NCBI GenBank assembly: GCA_018398585.1
Contig: JAGTTD010000015.1
Coordinates: 24,137,478 to 24,201,477 of the forward strand
From: Simmondsia chinensis
Lineage: Eukaryota; Streptophyta; Magnoliopsida; Caryophyllales; Simmondsiaceae
Length of the DNA: 64,000 nt
Reading direction: 5' to 3'
In this document: in pieces, positions 11,693-23,175 of the stretch
Numbering within the stretch: the stretch's first letter is position 1
How the letters are laid out: every line of letters starts with the position of its first letter
Notes under the pieces: model-generated
Databases searched by the model: none
Told to the model about the DNA's origin: nothing
What the model saw: only the letters and a program-made list of their open reading frames with translations
Translations under genes and position numbers: made by a program

Positions 11693-13173
11693 ATGGTAGC
11701 GAGAATTGCTCGGGGATCTACACTCTTTGTTAAGGTTTGGGACTTTCTCTATCCCATCACCGAAGATGTTCTCCACCAAGTCTTCTTTCCTTATGGTGGC
11801 CTTGAAGAAATATGAATTCACTCAACAACTTCCTTAGAGGTTGAAGCTGAAGTGACCTTCACTTCAAGGAGGGACGCTGAATATGTACGGAAGCGGTTAC
11901 ACGGAAGAAGCATCTACGACAATTGTAGTGTGATGAACATCCAAGTCCACAATCCATCTCTTTAAGTTCCACTTGAAGAATGCTGTGGTCTTGAAGTAGC
12001 TTACGTTAAAGAAGGATCGGAGATGATACAGGAAGAAGCAACCGGGGTTAAAGAAGCAATTAGCCCAACCAAAAGAGCTTGGCAGCAAACCATGACAAAG
12101 CTGGATAGCATCGTGATCCTCGTTCAAAAGCAGATCGAGATCAACAAAGAAATGAAGTCCTCCGTGGATGCCTTGACAGCAACCGTTCAAAGTTTAGGCG
12201 CAGCTACGAACCTGTCCCTGACCTCACTCTTAATGACGAGGCTAGAGCAATGAGTTCAAAAATTGAGAATAAGGTTGCCACGATAGCGCAAGAATGGGGT
12301 AAGGTTGCTAAGGATAAATCAGGTGAAAAATCCATACGTAAAGGCACAGTCGAACCATATCCAGCTGCAGTGAACGTGTCACTGGAGATTGTGGATTAGG
12401 ACCATAGGGAAGAAGGAACCGTGTTGCCTTAGGGTGAGCAAGTTGATATTGGGCAACAACAAATGCAACCGTGCCTAGTGGGATAGCCTAAATCAGGTCC
12501 GGGCGCTGCAAATACATCGCTGGAACCTGTGAAGCACATGGACCACCGGCAACTTAGCACTGATCAGCTTCATGTTGACAGGCCACGATCAGGCATAGCC
12601 ATGCCTTCAGCCGAGGAAGAGCATGACAATGCTAGGAACGAGATCCGAGCCGCGCATAAAGAGTTGCTAGATAAAGGGGCCGAGATGACAAGACAACTCG
12701 AGTGCACTCAAGAAGTGGCAACCGGAGGGAATCAAGATAACACTCTTCTAGACGAGGCCAAAATGAATGTCAAGAGTTTGTGTGAACCGGGGTTGGAAGC
12801 TGTCCTCCCCTGTCCGGAACCTAAGAACAACTTTGACATTGTCAAAACAACGGAGGAAGAGAAACACAGAGAGAATATTGATGTTGACATTCATGTGCAC
12901 TTGGCTGTGAAGGAGATGTTGGCAGCGCTTCGAGAGAATGACAACCCTCAACAAGGTCTACGCATTGCCGTGACTGGTGACCCGAACCTTAGCCATGTGT
13001 TGATTACTCAAGACAAAGAGAAGCAGCAAGCAATGCAGCACGAGCATAGTAGAGGTCAAGACAACCGAGCTTGGATTAGAAGTGCGCAAACAGGTTTCAA
13101 GGAGGAACTACAAGCTTGGGTGTACTTCCCATGTACCGGGATTGGCACATTCAAGAAAAAGGGGCAAGCTTGA
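11693..13173 (+). pseudogene. ORF of element K: N-terminal PTB-like RRM, coiled coil, unknown C-terminus
   Basis: The ORF starts at ATG 11693 and would encode about 490 residues. Residues ~11-86 form an RNA-recognition motif: LFVKVWDFLYPITEDVLHQV, FFPYGG, then LEVEAEVTF, and LHGRSIYDNCSVMNIQV. The words LYPIT-DVLHQVF-PYG and GR-IYD-C match the RRM2-type motif of plant polypyrimidine-tract-binding proteins. A helical segment follows (TKLDSIVILVQKQIEINKEM). Stops fall near 11810 (in the RRM) and 11969, and a frameshift near 12230 joins to the 12529-13173 reading (AEEEHDNARNEIRAAHKEL, rich in E, K and Q). No zinc knuckle or pol motif is visible. An RRM at the start of an LTR-element ORF is not part of any standard gag I know. 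It probably binds element RNA, which is inference. A related RRM lies at 60517-60747. Confidence 0.75.
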
Positions 13174-15189
13174 AATCTGACTCATACTGTCATCACCAAC
13201 CAACGTAGAGCCACTCTGTAACTACAACAGATATAGTCTTCGTCTTTCACCTCCATTATCTGGTAGTGAAGCAACATGGTCATGGATGGAATGACCAAAA
13301 GGGAGACAACCCTACTTCATCTAAAACACACTTCCCGCTGAAAACCATGACCCTGATCAACGCTTGAACAGAAAGGTTAGTTCAAAGCAATCCGGTACCT
13401 ACAAAATCAATTATAACTGTAATATTCTTTTTGAACAATCACATGCCAACGAAAATTTATACCCAAATTTTCTATGTAATTAATGAGGTATTGGAAAAAT
13501 TAAATAGAGGAACACCAATAACTCATCTCATATACGCAGATGAACTCGTACAATATAATAGTTGTTAAAAAAGATGGAACTTGATTGCAATGCGAAAATA
13601 TAAAATGTGTTCCATGTGTTTTGTTTTGCGAAATATGAATCATAATTAATTTAAAATGCTACCTAATTTTTTGGTAAAAATGTAATCTCAAACTGTAGGT
13701 TTTATAATTGACATAAAAAAGTGGTGAAAGTAGTTTTTTTTTTTTTCCCCCCAATTGAAATGAAGGAAAATGTCAATGGTAAAGTTACGGGGTAGTGGGG
13801 GATGGGGGCTGGTAAGTTATGTGAATAAAGAAATAAATTTTTGGTATTTTAAAAAAGTAAGAAAATTAAGAAGTCTAAAATTAGAGGATTGGGGGATTGG
13901 AAAATTTTGAAGATGGGTGGGTAGTTACTAACTTTAAGTTAATATATAGATATAGATATAGATATAGATTTGCTTAGTATCTATTTGTAATTTAAATTTT
14001 AAAGTTTGCTAGAACTACATTAAAAATAGTGTTGTTGAATTATGTGTTATAAAAATTAGAAAAAGAGATGCAAATCATTTTTTATATAAATTGAAGCAAA
14101 AAAGCATAAATTGGTAACTATTTCGTAGCAGTAGAACTCTGAAAAAATAAAATACAAAATCCGTGCATGAAAGCAATAATTCAGCAAATCTATGGGTACT
14201 GTACTCTTTGTTTTTGAATGGTAAAGACTGCATCATTGGCCACTCTAATCTTCTTCATTTTCCACTCCTTTTCCCCCGCAAATGCATCTCTTCTCTCCAA
14301 GCCTCATAGATGTGCTTGTAAAATGGCGGTTGACCTTTAAGACCCTTTGCTTGCGAGCCGTCGCTGGTCATCACTTCGTTACTCTGGTCCATGGTCCTTG
14401 CTCCCATGCTCCCCGTTGAGCCATGACGCTATCATTTGCTTGAGTAAGCCCAAATTGGTGTGGGCTGCAATATTTTTTGGTTTCTTCTAAATTTTGCTTT
14501 TCACTGTTTTTAGGACAACTCTCAATTTGCAAGTGTTATTATAGTGTTATAAAATTTTCAGTTATATTGTCCCTTCATTTTTTATGCATTCAATAGTGTA
14601 TGACCGTTTGGAGATGACTGCAACAAATTTGTTGATTTTTTTTTTTTTTTTATAATATGAATTGGAAGATATAAAGGCACATTCTTGCAAAGCTAGGATT
14701 TGGGATTGGGTAACTTTGAGGGGAAGTGGGGACTTTGACTTGATAGAAATGCTCGATTGGGGTTATGGATTGCTTTGGGACATGGGGGCACTTGTAATTT
14801 ATATATAAAGATATCCATGTGGCCTAATTTTAAATTTCTTTTAAGTCCTTGGGCTTCAGAATTTTGCCTCATGATATGCAAACAAAACTCCCCCTTCATG
14901 AGCCATATCTTGAGAACTTTTCTTTCCCCATAAGCATTATGAATACACACCAGAGATGGTTTGTTTTTTTTTTTTCAAGTTTAGCCCACATAACAAACAC
15001 AAAGAGGGTCATGCAAACACTTACATATATAACAAGATCCGAATAACAAAAATTAATTTTCAACTTTGCCTAAAAGAGCAAAAAAAAAAAAAAAAAATTT
15101 GTCATATTACTAGACAACTAACATGTTTAATTATTCAAATAATTCAATAAAGCATTTTATGATGGCCATGAAACAACATTAATATTTCA
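13174..15189. other. Non-coding AT-rich stretch
   Basis: I recognise no gene here. Visible items are a GATATA-type microsatellite at 13945-13969, a block of low-copy-looking sequence at 14210-14450, and homopolymer T runs near 13735 and 14638. The 3' LTR expected for element K is absent. Confidence 0.5.
13945..13969 (+). repeat. Microsatellite (ATAGAT)n
   Basis: About four tandem six-base ATAGAT units. Confidence 0.8.
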
Positions 15190-15735
15190 CCCAAACTTTG
15201 CGCTTGCATATTTATAGGATTTCATGTGCCTTATAAAATTAAATATAATAAATAAAAAATTATTAGGAAAATGTCTCAAAATTACTTGGCATATTAAGGA
15301 CAAGGTCCGTGAGAAGTTCGATCGAGGTAGAGCTCGATCGATTGGGAAAGTTACGAAAAAGGAGGACGCCTCCAGTGAGCAGGCCGATCGATCGGGAAAC
15401 AGATTTTCCGCGTATCTATAAATACAGACGTAGGGTACATCATTATGTATCCAAAGCAAAAGAGAGGTTTCCCAGCGGCGCCGCCACAAAATATTGAGAG
15501 TGTGAGAGAATTTTGTAATTCTTCTTCTTTTGAATCAATAATAAAAGCTCCGATCTTCGCCCGTGGTTTTCTCCCCTTTCAATTGTAAAGGGGTTTCCAC
15601 GTAAATAATTGTGTCTATTGTTTCGTTTCTCTTTTAGTCCGTTTATTTCTCATTATTGTCGTGATATTTGATTCGATAGAGATTCGAGTAAATTGTTTAT
15701 TTCCGCACAGAAATAAACATGTTAAACTTCACACT
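15190..15735 (+). repeat. Copia-type LTR fragment with promoter and transcript-end region
   Basis: A TATA element (CTATAAATA, about 15416-15424) is followed about 120-200 bp later by TTCGCCCGTGGTTTTCTCCC and GGGGTTTCCACGTAAAT. That block is the typical R-U5 of plant copia LTRs. It ends near 'TTTCCGCACAG'. Three CGATCG-containing sites lie 20-105 bp upstream of the TATA element. No coding or primer site follows, so it is a solo or truncated LTR. Confidence 0.5.
15413..15424 (+). promoter_or_regulatory. TATA box in copia LTR fragment
   Basis: TATCTATAAATA sits in the middle of the LTR fragment, upstream of the transcript-end motif. Confidence 0.55.
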
Positions 15736-15889
15736 TAAATCAAATCAATGAATAGTATAAAGCTCACGTCAACTGATTATAGCAAAATCAACAATACAAA
15801 TGAGCTGCATAAAGCTTTAAGATCCTATTATTGTGCACATATTTTAATATTTCATGTAACTAAAATAAATCAGTTTTTCTTTCTAAAAT

Positions 15890-16681
15890 CGTTGGAAATA
15901 TTTTATAATGATCATCAAATAATACATTAATAACATGAAAAATATATAACAACATGTATAATATATATTTACATACATCAATTGAAATACTAACATCAAA
16001 ATATCGATTAATTTATATAAATATAAATAGAATTCAACTTTATTTCATCAAATCATACTCAAAGATTCAATACTAACAACAATCATATAAAATAAATTAA
16101 AGACAAAAGAATTTTAGAAAAACATATCTTTGGATTGAGGCACGTGAGAACGCTACCCTTGGAAAGGAAACGTCCCTCTTGCACGAGTATTGCTCTTAAG
16201 CTTAAATGCGCTCCTTCCTCAGTATTCAACAACTCGCCGGACCTCCATCAGTGCAGTAATGAAAGATCCCCGAACTACAAGTACCAAACTCAATATTTTT
16301 TTGCTTTGTCCAAAAAAAAAAAAAAAACAAAACCTCAATATTTTTTTACAAGAATAAAGGGAATTGATAGAATAAAATGTTTCACCTTGTACATAATTTT
16401 TTCTCATCATGCATATGCTTTTATATATGAAAAATGATTGTTTTTTCACATACCTTAATAGCCATAGTAATTCTCAATTTAACAATAATCCAACGGCAAG
16501 TAACGTCACTTATTTGCACTATGAAGTAAAGTTCCAACGTTCAAAATTGATCTAATTCAGTGAAATAAATTAGGTCAATGACTTTGATTAGCTTTCAATA
16601 TTGGGTATTAAGTATATTAATTTTCAAAACAAAATAAATAATAAAATAATTTTTAGATCAAAAATACATAAATTTCCAACA
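15890..16681 (-). repeat. W-family LTR, second copy, 792 bp
   Basis: It aligns with 8362-9088 along its whole length. The outer base is mutated (CGTTGGAAA instead of TGTTGGAAA). It is followed on the high side by the W internal 3' end, so it is again a 3' LTR. Confidence 0.85.
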
Positions 16682-17039
16682 ATTCTCCACATGATTTAAA
16701 AATTGTGGAACTTTGTGAGTGTTGTATTCCATTAATACATGTAGGTATCTCTCGGGTTTGATTCAACACTTAGTGCAAATGAGCTTCAACCTGAAGAACA
16801 ATAGTAGCATAAATGCTTTGAACTATGTCCCCTTTAGTCAGGTCTAGACCCACCACATACACAAAATACTGGTATTTGTAAAATTCTAGGTGGAGCACGT
16901 TACGGTCATGCCCACGAAATCCTGTCTCATGAGCGTACTTAGGTAATAGCCCATTTCTCACAGTGGCGACCCCACCATCACACTCACGTAGGTGAACCCT
17001 CCAAGGGTGATATGTGATCAGCATCCCGCTAATAATATG
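16682..17039 (-). other. W-family internal 3' end, second copy
   Basis: It matches 9089-9440. The minus-strand frame (HPWRVHLRECDGG) is a chance ORF in the 3' untranslated region. It ends at a sharp junction with Athila-type LTR sequence at 17040. Confidence 0.8.
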
Positions 17040-17707
17040 CCGTCATTATATTATACTATGACAATAATTTAGAAAAGACAACAGTGTAAACATGGAAGGG
17101 ATGACAAAAGGATCTGCAAAACAACTAGGGTTCAGTTTGAAAAACAAACTAAAACACACAACAAACATAAAAGTAGAGTAGGTTGCCTCGCAAGAGTGCT
17201 AAGTTTAACATAGTCTTCAGCCAGACGCTGTGTAAAGCACAATGTCAACTAAAATCTAAGGCAATATCTGCCATAGAATTCAGGCCGAGGCAGTAGGGAT
17301 GATCCCCAAAGACAACAGTGTTTCTCGACCTGTAACTATCAAGAAAGAACACGGATAAACATTGGAGTCTCGAATTTCTATCTTACTAAGTGTACGTGAG
17401 GAAACACAACTATCGACACAGGCAGGGACAATATTCAAATCAGTATGTGTATTAGATTCGGGTGCACCCAATTCTACCAAAGGGTCAAAATCATCAACCC
17501 TATAGCACTCTAACTCATCCTCAGTCTCAGGGTGCTGAAATAAGCTCAAAGCCTTCTATTTGCCCTTGAGGTTTCTAAAAGAAACCTCTAACACTCTTGT
17601 CCTATAGTGAATCATAGCGTTGGCCATTGCTAGGAACGGTCGGCCTAAAATGATGGGAGCCTTGTGCTTCTGCCTAGGATTAGGGTCTATATCTAGCACA
17701 TAATTTT
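17040..17707 (-). pseudogene. Athila/Tat-type fragment (LTR piece plus protease) captured in W composite
   Basis: 17040-17075 matches gypsy LTR sequence at 3427-3460. 17080-17700 matches about 450-1080 of the first gypsy copy. The readable minus-strand pieces are VLDIDPNPRQ with PIILGRPFLAMANAMI at 17700-17556, and CYRVDDFDPLVELGAPE at 17549-17280. The joint between LTR and protease-downstream sequence needs a deletion. The 17700 boundary with W sequence has a short CATAATTTTTT-like overlap, which suggests end joining or template switching. Confidence 0.8.
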
Positions 17708-18024
17708 TTCGAAGAACAGAGGGAATTGATAGAATAAAATATTTCATCCTGTACATAATTTTTTCTCATCATGCATATGCTTTTATATATAAAAAATGAT
17801 TGTTTTTTCACACATCTTAATAGCCATAGCAATTCTCAATTTAACAATAATGCAACGGCAAGTAATGTCAAAGCTCCAACGCTCAAAACTGATCAAATTC
17901 ATTGAAATAAACTAGGGCAATGACTTTGATTAGCGTTCAATATTGGGTATTAAGTATATTATTATTTAAAAACAAAATAAATAATAAAACAATTTTTAAA
18001 TCAAAAATACATAATTTTCCAACA
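17708..18024 (-). repeat. Partial W-family LTR (outer 5' part)
   Basis: It matches 8757-9088. It ends ATAATTTTCCAACA at 18024, directly before GGTTC. It is the likely 5' LTR start of the composite. Confidence 0.85.
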
Positions 18025-19032
18025 GGTTCGGGCATATGTGTTTAATTTATTGTATTATTACTACTCTTACGATATGAATTATATTGATTTATATGTTGAT
18101 TTGATGTTGGTATATGTGAATTTTCGAAAGAATTTGTACTTGTGATAATGTGAAAGAAATTATTGTGAACTTGTGATTTGAATTGAAAGGTTTTTATGAG
18201 AAGAGTTCATAGATATTACGTGACCTCCAGAGGTCTATCGACGATAGAATGTGAAATATGGGAAAGTCAATCTGTGAATTTTTCAAGGGAATAATATCGG
18301 CCGTAGTCTCCGATTGATCTGTGAGTTCTTCTAAACCGACAGATACTACATTGACACTAATGGGTCTATCGACTATACTATGCAATATCGATATGAATGT
18401 GAAATATGGAAAGTCGATCTGTGACCCTGTCGCGAGAATAATACTGGCCGTAGTCTCTGATTGATATGTGAGTTTAACCGAAGAACTTTTGTAAAATAAA
18501 TTAAAATATAAAGCAATGTTTTGTGTTTCTCTTATAAAGTAATCATTGAGGATTTATTAGATTTCCTTATTTTCATTGGATATTTTTCTGTTTTAAATAT
18601 GCCTAGTCTGGGTATGGTGTATGGTATATTTTCTGAGCGTGTTATTTGCTGACCTTTTTCCTTCACTTTCCAGATTAGGGGCTTATGGCAAATCCCGAGG
18701 GATGAAGAGGGCAGAGCGACATCCTGATTAGGCATTATTTTAGCTTCATAGTTTTACATATTAAATAAATTTCATAGTGGGATTTTGTGGACTTTTGTGG
18801 AATATTAGACAAGATTGTAATTCGGTTTTTCGTACATTTGGTTTTAATTGTTAGTATTGATTTTATGTGGGATTGGATCTATTATACTTCATGGAAGCTT
18901 CTTTCAAAATTTCAAAATTTATGAATCGAAAGTTTTTGAGCTTCGTACTATTGTGATGGAATTCATGATAGTAAGGCTGTATAGCGCCTTTTTGGTTTAA
19001 GCTTATTTGCTATTTTATGTGGGGCTGTTACA
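18025..19032 (+). repeat. Right part of a Tekay-like LTR with internal duplication
   Basis: It starts with the GGTTC duplication and ends with GGGGCTGTTACA, a common end for chromovirus LTRs. It contains 'CCCGAGGGATGAAGAGGGC' near 18695, also common in Tekay LTRs. An imperfect direct duplication spans about 18231-18335 and 18362-18475, sharing GTGAAATATGG, GGCCGTAGTCTC and GATTGATCTGTGAGT. Copia C's 5' LTR abuts at 19033. Confidence 0.55.
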
Positions 19033-19421
19033 TGATATAAATAGGCCTTTGTTTAACTATATGTTGGGCCCATTGTAATATGGGCTTGGGGTTGGATGAA
19101 GAGGCCCACTTATAATGTATGGGCTTACGATAGGTAGGCTTACATTTTTGTCTATATAAGGGACCATCCCCCTCCCTACAATTTATCCTATTCATTTCTT
19201 CTAATTATAAACAAAAAGAACTGTCAGAGAATTCTCCTATTTTTTTCCTCTTCCTAATTGGTAGATATCATTGTGGATGAGAGAAAGTGCGTCACGGGCT
19301 CAACTACCGGTAGTACTTAGTACATCAACAAACATGGACGTGAATGTACGTTCTAATAGACTTATAACTTACTTTAATTCGGTGTTATAATTTCTATCAT
19401 GTTTCAAGCATTAATCCTACA
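19033..19421 (+). repeat. Truncated 5' LTR of copia C
   Basis: It aligns with 26192-26586 (ATAGGCCTTTGTTTAAC, GGGACCATCCCC, ATTAATCCTACA). The first 68 bp of the LTR are replaced by the Tekay-like LTR end. Confidence 0.85.
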
Positions 19422-19438
19422 TGTGGTAGCAGAGCCAT
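19422..19438 (+). promoter_or_regulatory. Initiator-Met primer binding site of copia C
   Basis: TGTGGTAGCAGAGCCAT directly follows the LTR. It has one substitution relative to TGGTATCAGAGCC. Confidence 0.8.
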
Positions 19439-20616
19439 CATGAATAGAGACTATGGCCTGATTCTCCATAATTATTAACTTGCACGTATTTGAATTTGTA
19501 ATGATTGAAAAAACATATATACGATCATATGTCTCTATGTAACAATAATAATAAACGTTGAAGCGGCCAAAAGGGAAAGTCCTTATTTTTGGTGGTTGTT
19601 GAAACCAAGCACTGATATGAGACAATCAAAAAGGAAAATCCTTATTTTGCATGGTTGTTGAAACTAGGCGCTAAGGCGATGCCCAAAAGATTTGAGACAA
19701 AAGAGTAATTTAAATTCAGTATTAGTGTGTAATTATGAAACTAAAAGATGTTCTAATCATTACAATGTTAAACAATATCTAGTGTTGAAAATGATAAGCA
19801 ATACCAAAAGGAAAAAAAATATTAATAATTAACATTTCATTCTTATCCTCACAAATGACAAAGAAAAAGCGGTTACGAGGAAAATAAAGTATAAAAAGAA
19901 AGGAAATGTGGCAAGAATTGAACTTGCGCCCTTTAAGTTGTAATTGTTGGAAATATTTTATCATATTCATCACATAATACATCAATAGCATGAAATATAT
20001 ATTAGCTTACATCAACAAAAAAATAGTACCAATATATCAATAATTGTAGAATCAGAAAATACAATATAGCATAACCAAAATTTCATCAGATCATGAATCA
20101 ACAATTAAATACAAATAACAATTATATATATATATATATATATATAAAAGGGTTTAGAAAAATATATCTGTGGGTTGAGGCACGTGAGAACGCTATCCTT
20201 AGAAAGGAAACGTCCCTCTTACACGAGTATTGCTATCAAGCTTAAATGCGCTCCTTTCCCAAGATTCAACAACCCGTTGGACCTCTATCAGTGCAGTAAT
20301 GAAAGATTCCCGAATTACAATTACCAAACTCACTATTTTTCAACAGAGTATAGGGGATTGAGAGAATAAAGTTTTTCCATGTTATGTATATATCTATTTT
20401 TCCATGATATATGTAACTATATATAGATTAACATATATGTGCACAATCACCTAGTTACTCCCATGAGAATAGCCGTTGACCATTAAAAGCATTAACATGC
20501 AAAATAAATTTTTTGTCCTCTACGTTATGAAATGGCCTTAAGAATATTTAATGCTCCAAAGATGATATTAACACCTTATTTAAATTTAGTTATAAATATT
20601 TTTTAAAAAAATAAAT

Positions 20617-20889
20617 AATATTTGCAAAGCCACTAATAACCTTGATGGTAGAAGGTATAGCTTTTGGTCTCTTGCGAAGAGAGAAAGCATATGGAAAGTA
20701 AAAGTAACCACAACATGAGTACTCTCAATAGCAATATATTGATTTGTTTTGAGTACAAATGAAAAGTATGCAGCCAAATTATTTTTCATTGCTGTGATTT
20801 AAAAATTTATCTACTTAGTAAAAGGGAAAAATCATTTTAATGAAATTTGAGTTTCTACAATCAATGTTGTTAGTGGCTTTGCAAATATT
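20617..20889. repeat. Small inverted-repeat element inside insertion D
   Basis: 20617-20640 and 20866-20889 are inverted copies (core TTTGCAAAGCCACTAA) matching at 23 of 24 positions. Weaker similarity continues inward for about 14 bp. The span is 273 bp. No target duplication is clear. It resembles a MITE but the superfamily is unknown. Confidence 0.55.
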
Positions 20890-21023
20890 ATGGCTAATTT
20901 GATGCCTTTCGATGAAAATAGAAAGAGTTTAAAATTATATTTTAGTAGACAATGGCAAAATAAAAAAAAAAAAAATACTATATATTTGTTTACTAACAGT
21001 ATACCTTATGCTTTATAAGATTC

Positions 21024-21100
<77 letters not shown>

Positions 21101-22389
21101 GTATCTTGTGAAATAAGTTATCTATATTTTGATTGTTTGAGTGAAATACCTTTTGAGACATATATTAAGGTAGTGACACATTCTAAAGCCTTTTTATTCA
21201 AATAATAAGGCTAATTTAATCCCCATGTAAGTTCCTACACATGATGCAAAAGTCATGTTAGGCTTTATGAAGGGTTCGCTCAAAATATGAGTTGATGATT
21301 TTATCCTATTGTTATTTGCTTATGCATAATACATCTAAAAAGAGATATAATATATTGTGACTATTATTTCAATTAAGTATGATGTTTATGTGAATTTTTT
21401 GACATGACCCTCTAAATGTGGGGGTAGTCTATTTCTTTACAAGAACTCTATGATTTATGTTGCAACCAGTGGAACATGAGTGTTTGTGTTAATTATGAGT
21501 ACTTTGATAAGCAATAGCATTAAACCCTCCAATTTAGCTTGAATTTACTATTTGTGACATATTTCGTTCTTGGCAACTATATAATGGTTGCTTAAAGTCT
21601 CTGGACTTTATCTAGATTGATAGGCTGTAAAGGTAGTCTGTTGTTGAATATAGTATGCGTTTGAAGTTTTAGAAAGTGAGAATTTGTTAAGTAAAAAGCT
21701 TAACCATTGGTTTTGTGAAATTTTGCAATACTGTTGACTGTAAGAATTAAACTTAAAATTCAAGTTTGAGGAAAAAAAAACCCCCAAAAATTGAGCAAAA
21801 CCTTTACCTATAATTTTGCTTGTGTAATATATACTTTGGGCACAACCAATTCAATTTCGATAGATTGAGAAAACTACTTCAATTCAATTTTTATCGGTTC
21901 CAAATAATATTTTCCGTTCTCTATTCAGCCTATGAAACCCTAATTTGTGGTTGTTTAAAATACAGTTTTGAACTCATGACTTGATAGATTTGATGGCCCA
22001 ATTGACGTTATGATCTTAACCGGGTTTTATATTAATTTGAACCGGTGTGGCCAATTCTAAGTAACGATTATTTTACATAAATTATGAATGAACAAATTGT
22101 TTTGAAGATGAACTGAATGGCTGGAAATGGAAATAACTAGATATATTAGTGCTATTAGGAGATGAAATACTCCGTATTATATCAAGACAAAATTCCTTAG
22201 AGAAATGCATTTAGTCAATTCTTTATGAGTTTGCTTAAGTTCATTCATTACAAAGTAGTATCATGTTAAATGCCTTAGATTGTTGCATATTTAAAAGGCA
22301 TATACATGTCATATACTAAAGTGGCTTTTACTATGTTATGAAAAGCATAGCGTTCTAATTGATGTTTGATTTAGGTGAATAAAGATGAT
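20890..22389. other. Non-coding middle of insertion D
   Basis: This is AT-rich. Apart from the (TA)n tract I see no ORF or family motif in it. Confidence 0.5.
21027..21096. repeat. (TA)n microsatellite
   Basis: About 35 AT dinucleotides. The ORF reading of alternating I and Y through it is an artefact. Confidence 0.95.
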
Positions 22390-23175
22390 CATATTCACCG
22401 GTGTGCTACGCTATGGAACTCCACTGAATGGATGGATGACCAGCTCACTCTGCTATAGAGTTGAAAGAAGAAATTGCCTACGTACAAATAGCGCTCTACA
22501 ACAAAGGCAATAAGTTATGATGCAAGTTAACGTTAGAAAGTATAAAGTGAATTCACTTACAAAATGGCAGACGTGTCTATGAGTTGTTAATCATCGAGGG
22601 GAGTGGGACTAAGGTCTATAAAATTAATCACCATAGCAGAGACTCGTCCTTAGAGGTATGACGATCCCATTAATAGGATTCAACGGGTAAAAACGAAACT
22701 AATGGGTGGTTGAAAGAGCAAAAATTATTTTAACGGGGTATTCCCAAGTCCCAATCCTGAGGTGAAGTGCTCTTTACTGAGATGTTTAAGGCCGAGTTTT
22801 TGAACTCTAGATGAACTTGAAGGCATATTATTGGCAAGGTGTTGATCACAGATCACCCTTGGAGGGTTCACCTACGTGAGTATGGTGGTGAGATCGCCAC
22901 TGTGGGAAATGGGCTATTCCCTAATGACACTCATGAGACAGGATTTGCGCGCATGACTGTAACACGCCCCACCAATAGAATTTTACAAGTACCAGTATTC
23001 TGTGTGTGTAATGGGACTAGACCTGGCCACAAGGACCTAGTTCAAAGCATTTATGCTCGGTTTCTTCGGGTCAAAGCTCATTTGCACTAAGTGTTCAAAC
23101 CTGAAAGGTACCTACACGTATTAACGTAATACAATACTCGCAAGTCTTTTAATTTTTAAATCATGTGGGGAATTG
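22390..23175 (+). other. W-family 3' untranslated region in plus orientation
   Basis: This is the longest W 3' region in the window. It includes AGTGGGACTAAGGTC near 22612 and the portion matching 9089-9565 in reverse complement. It ends with polypurine tract GTGGGGAAT at about 23167-23175. Confidence 0.75.

Larger units (their letters stand above)
9566..13173 (+). mobile_element. Non-autonomous LTR retrotransposon K with an RRM-containing ORF
   Basis: The 5' LTR is 9566-10151 (TGTCACGACC...GCGTGACA), followed by an initiator-Met primer site and a long leader. One broken ORF at 11693-13173 has no reverse transcriptase, integrase or protease motif. No 3' LTR was found before 15190, so the 3' boundary is only the end of the ORF. 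The left flank TCATT (9561-9565) is the candidate target duplication, but no right partner was located. K lies within W-family 3' internal sequence. Replication would require pol supplied by another element. Confidence 0.75.
8362..18024 (-). mobile_element. Composite W-family copia insertion flanked by GGTTC
   Basis: The outer ends are TGTTGGAAATATTTT (8362) and ATAATTTTCCAACA (18024), with GGTTC at 8357-8361 and 18025-18029. In minus-strand order it holds an LTR start (18024-17708), an Athila-type fragment (17707-17040), W internal 3' sequence plus a second LTR (17039-15890), unrelated sequence, and a final W internal 3' end plus LTR (9565-8362). No W-family gag or pol survives. The 3' untranslated wording (seen best at 22390-23175) resembles Tork/Angela-type copia elements. 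It is either a chimeric element or a nest whose host copy inserted at GGTTC. Confidence 0.7.

Noticed and set aside
14210..14450. Possible host exon in low-copy-looking sequence
   Set aside because: Short frames with stops, no splice structure and no recognisable domain.
21008..21205. Open frame of alternating Ile and Tyr
   Set aside because: It is a translation of a (TA)n microsatellite. The same applies to frames at 29064-29388 and 23881-24146.
22839..23090. 83-residue ORF with a related minus-strand ORF at 16770-17024
   Set aside because: The similarity comes from the copia 3' untranslated region repeat. The frames are not conserved in a protein-like way and a third copy (9089-9565) lacks the ORF.
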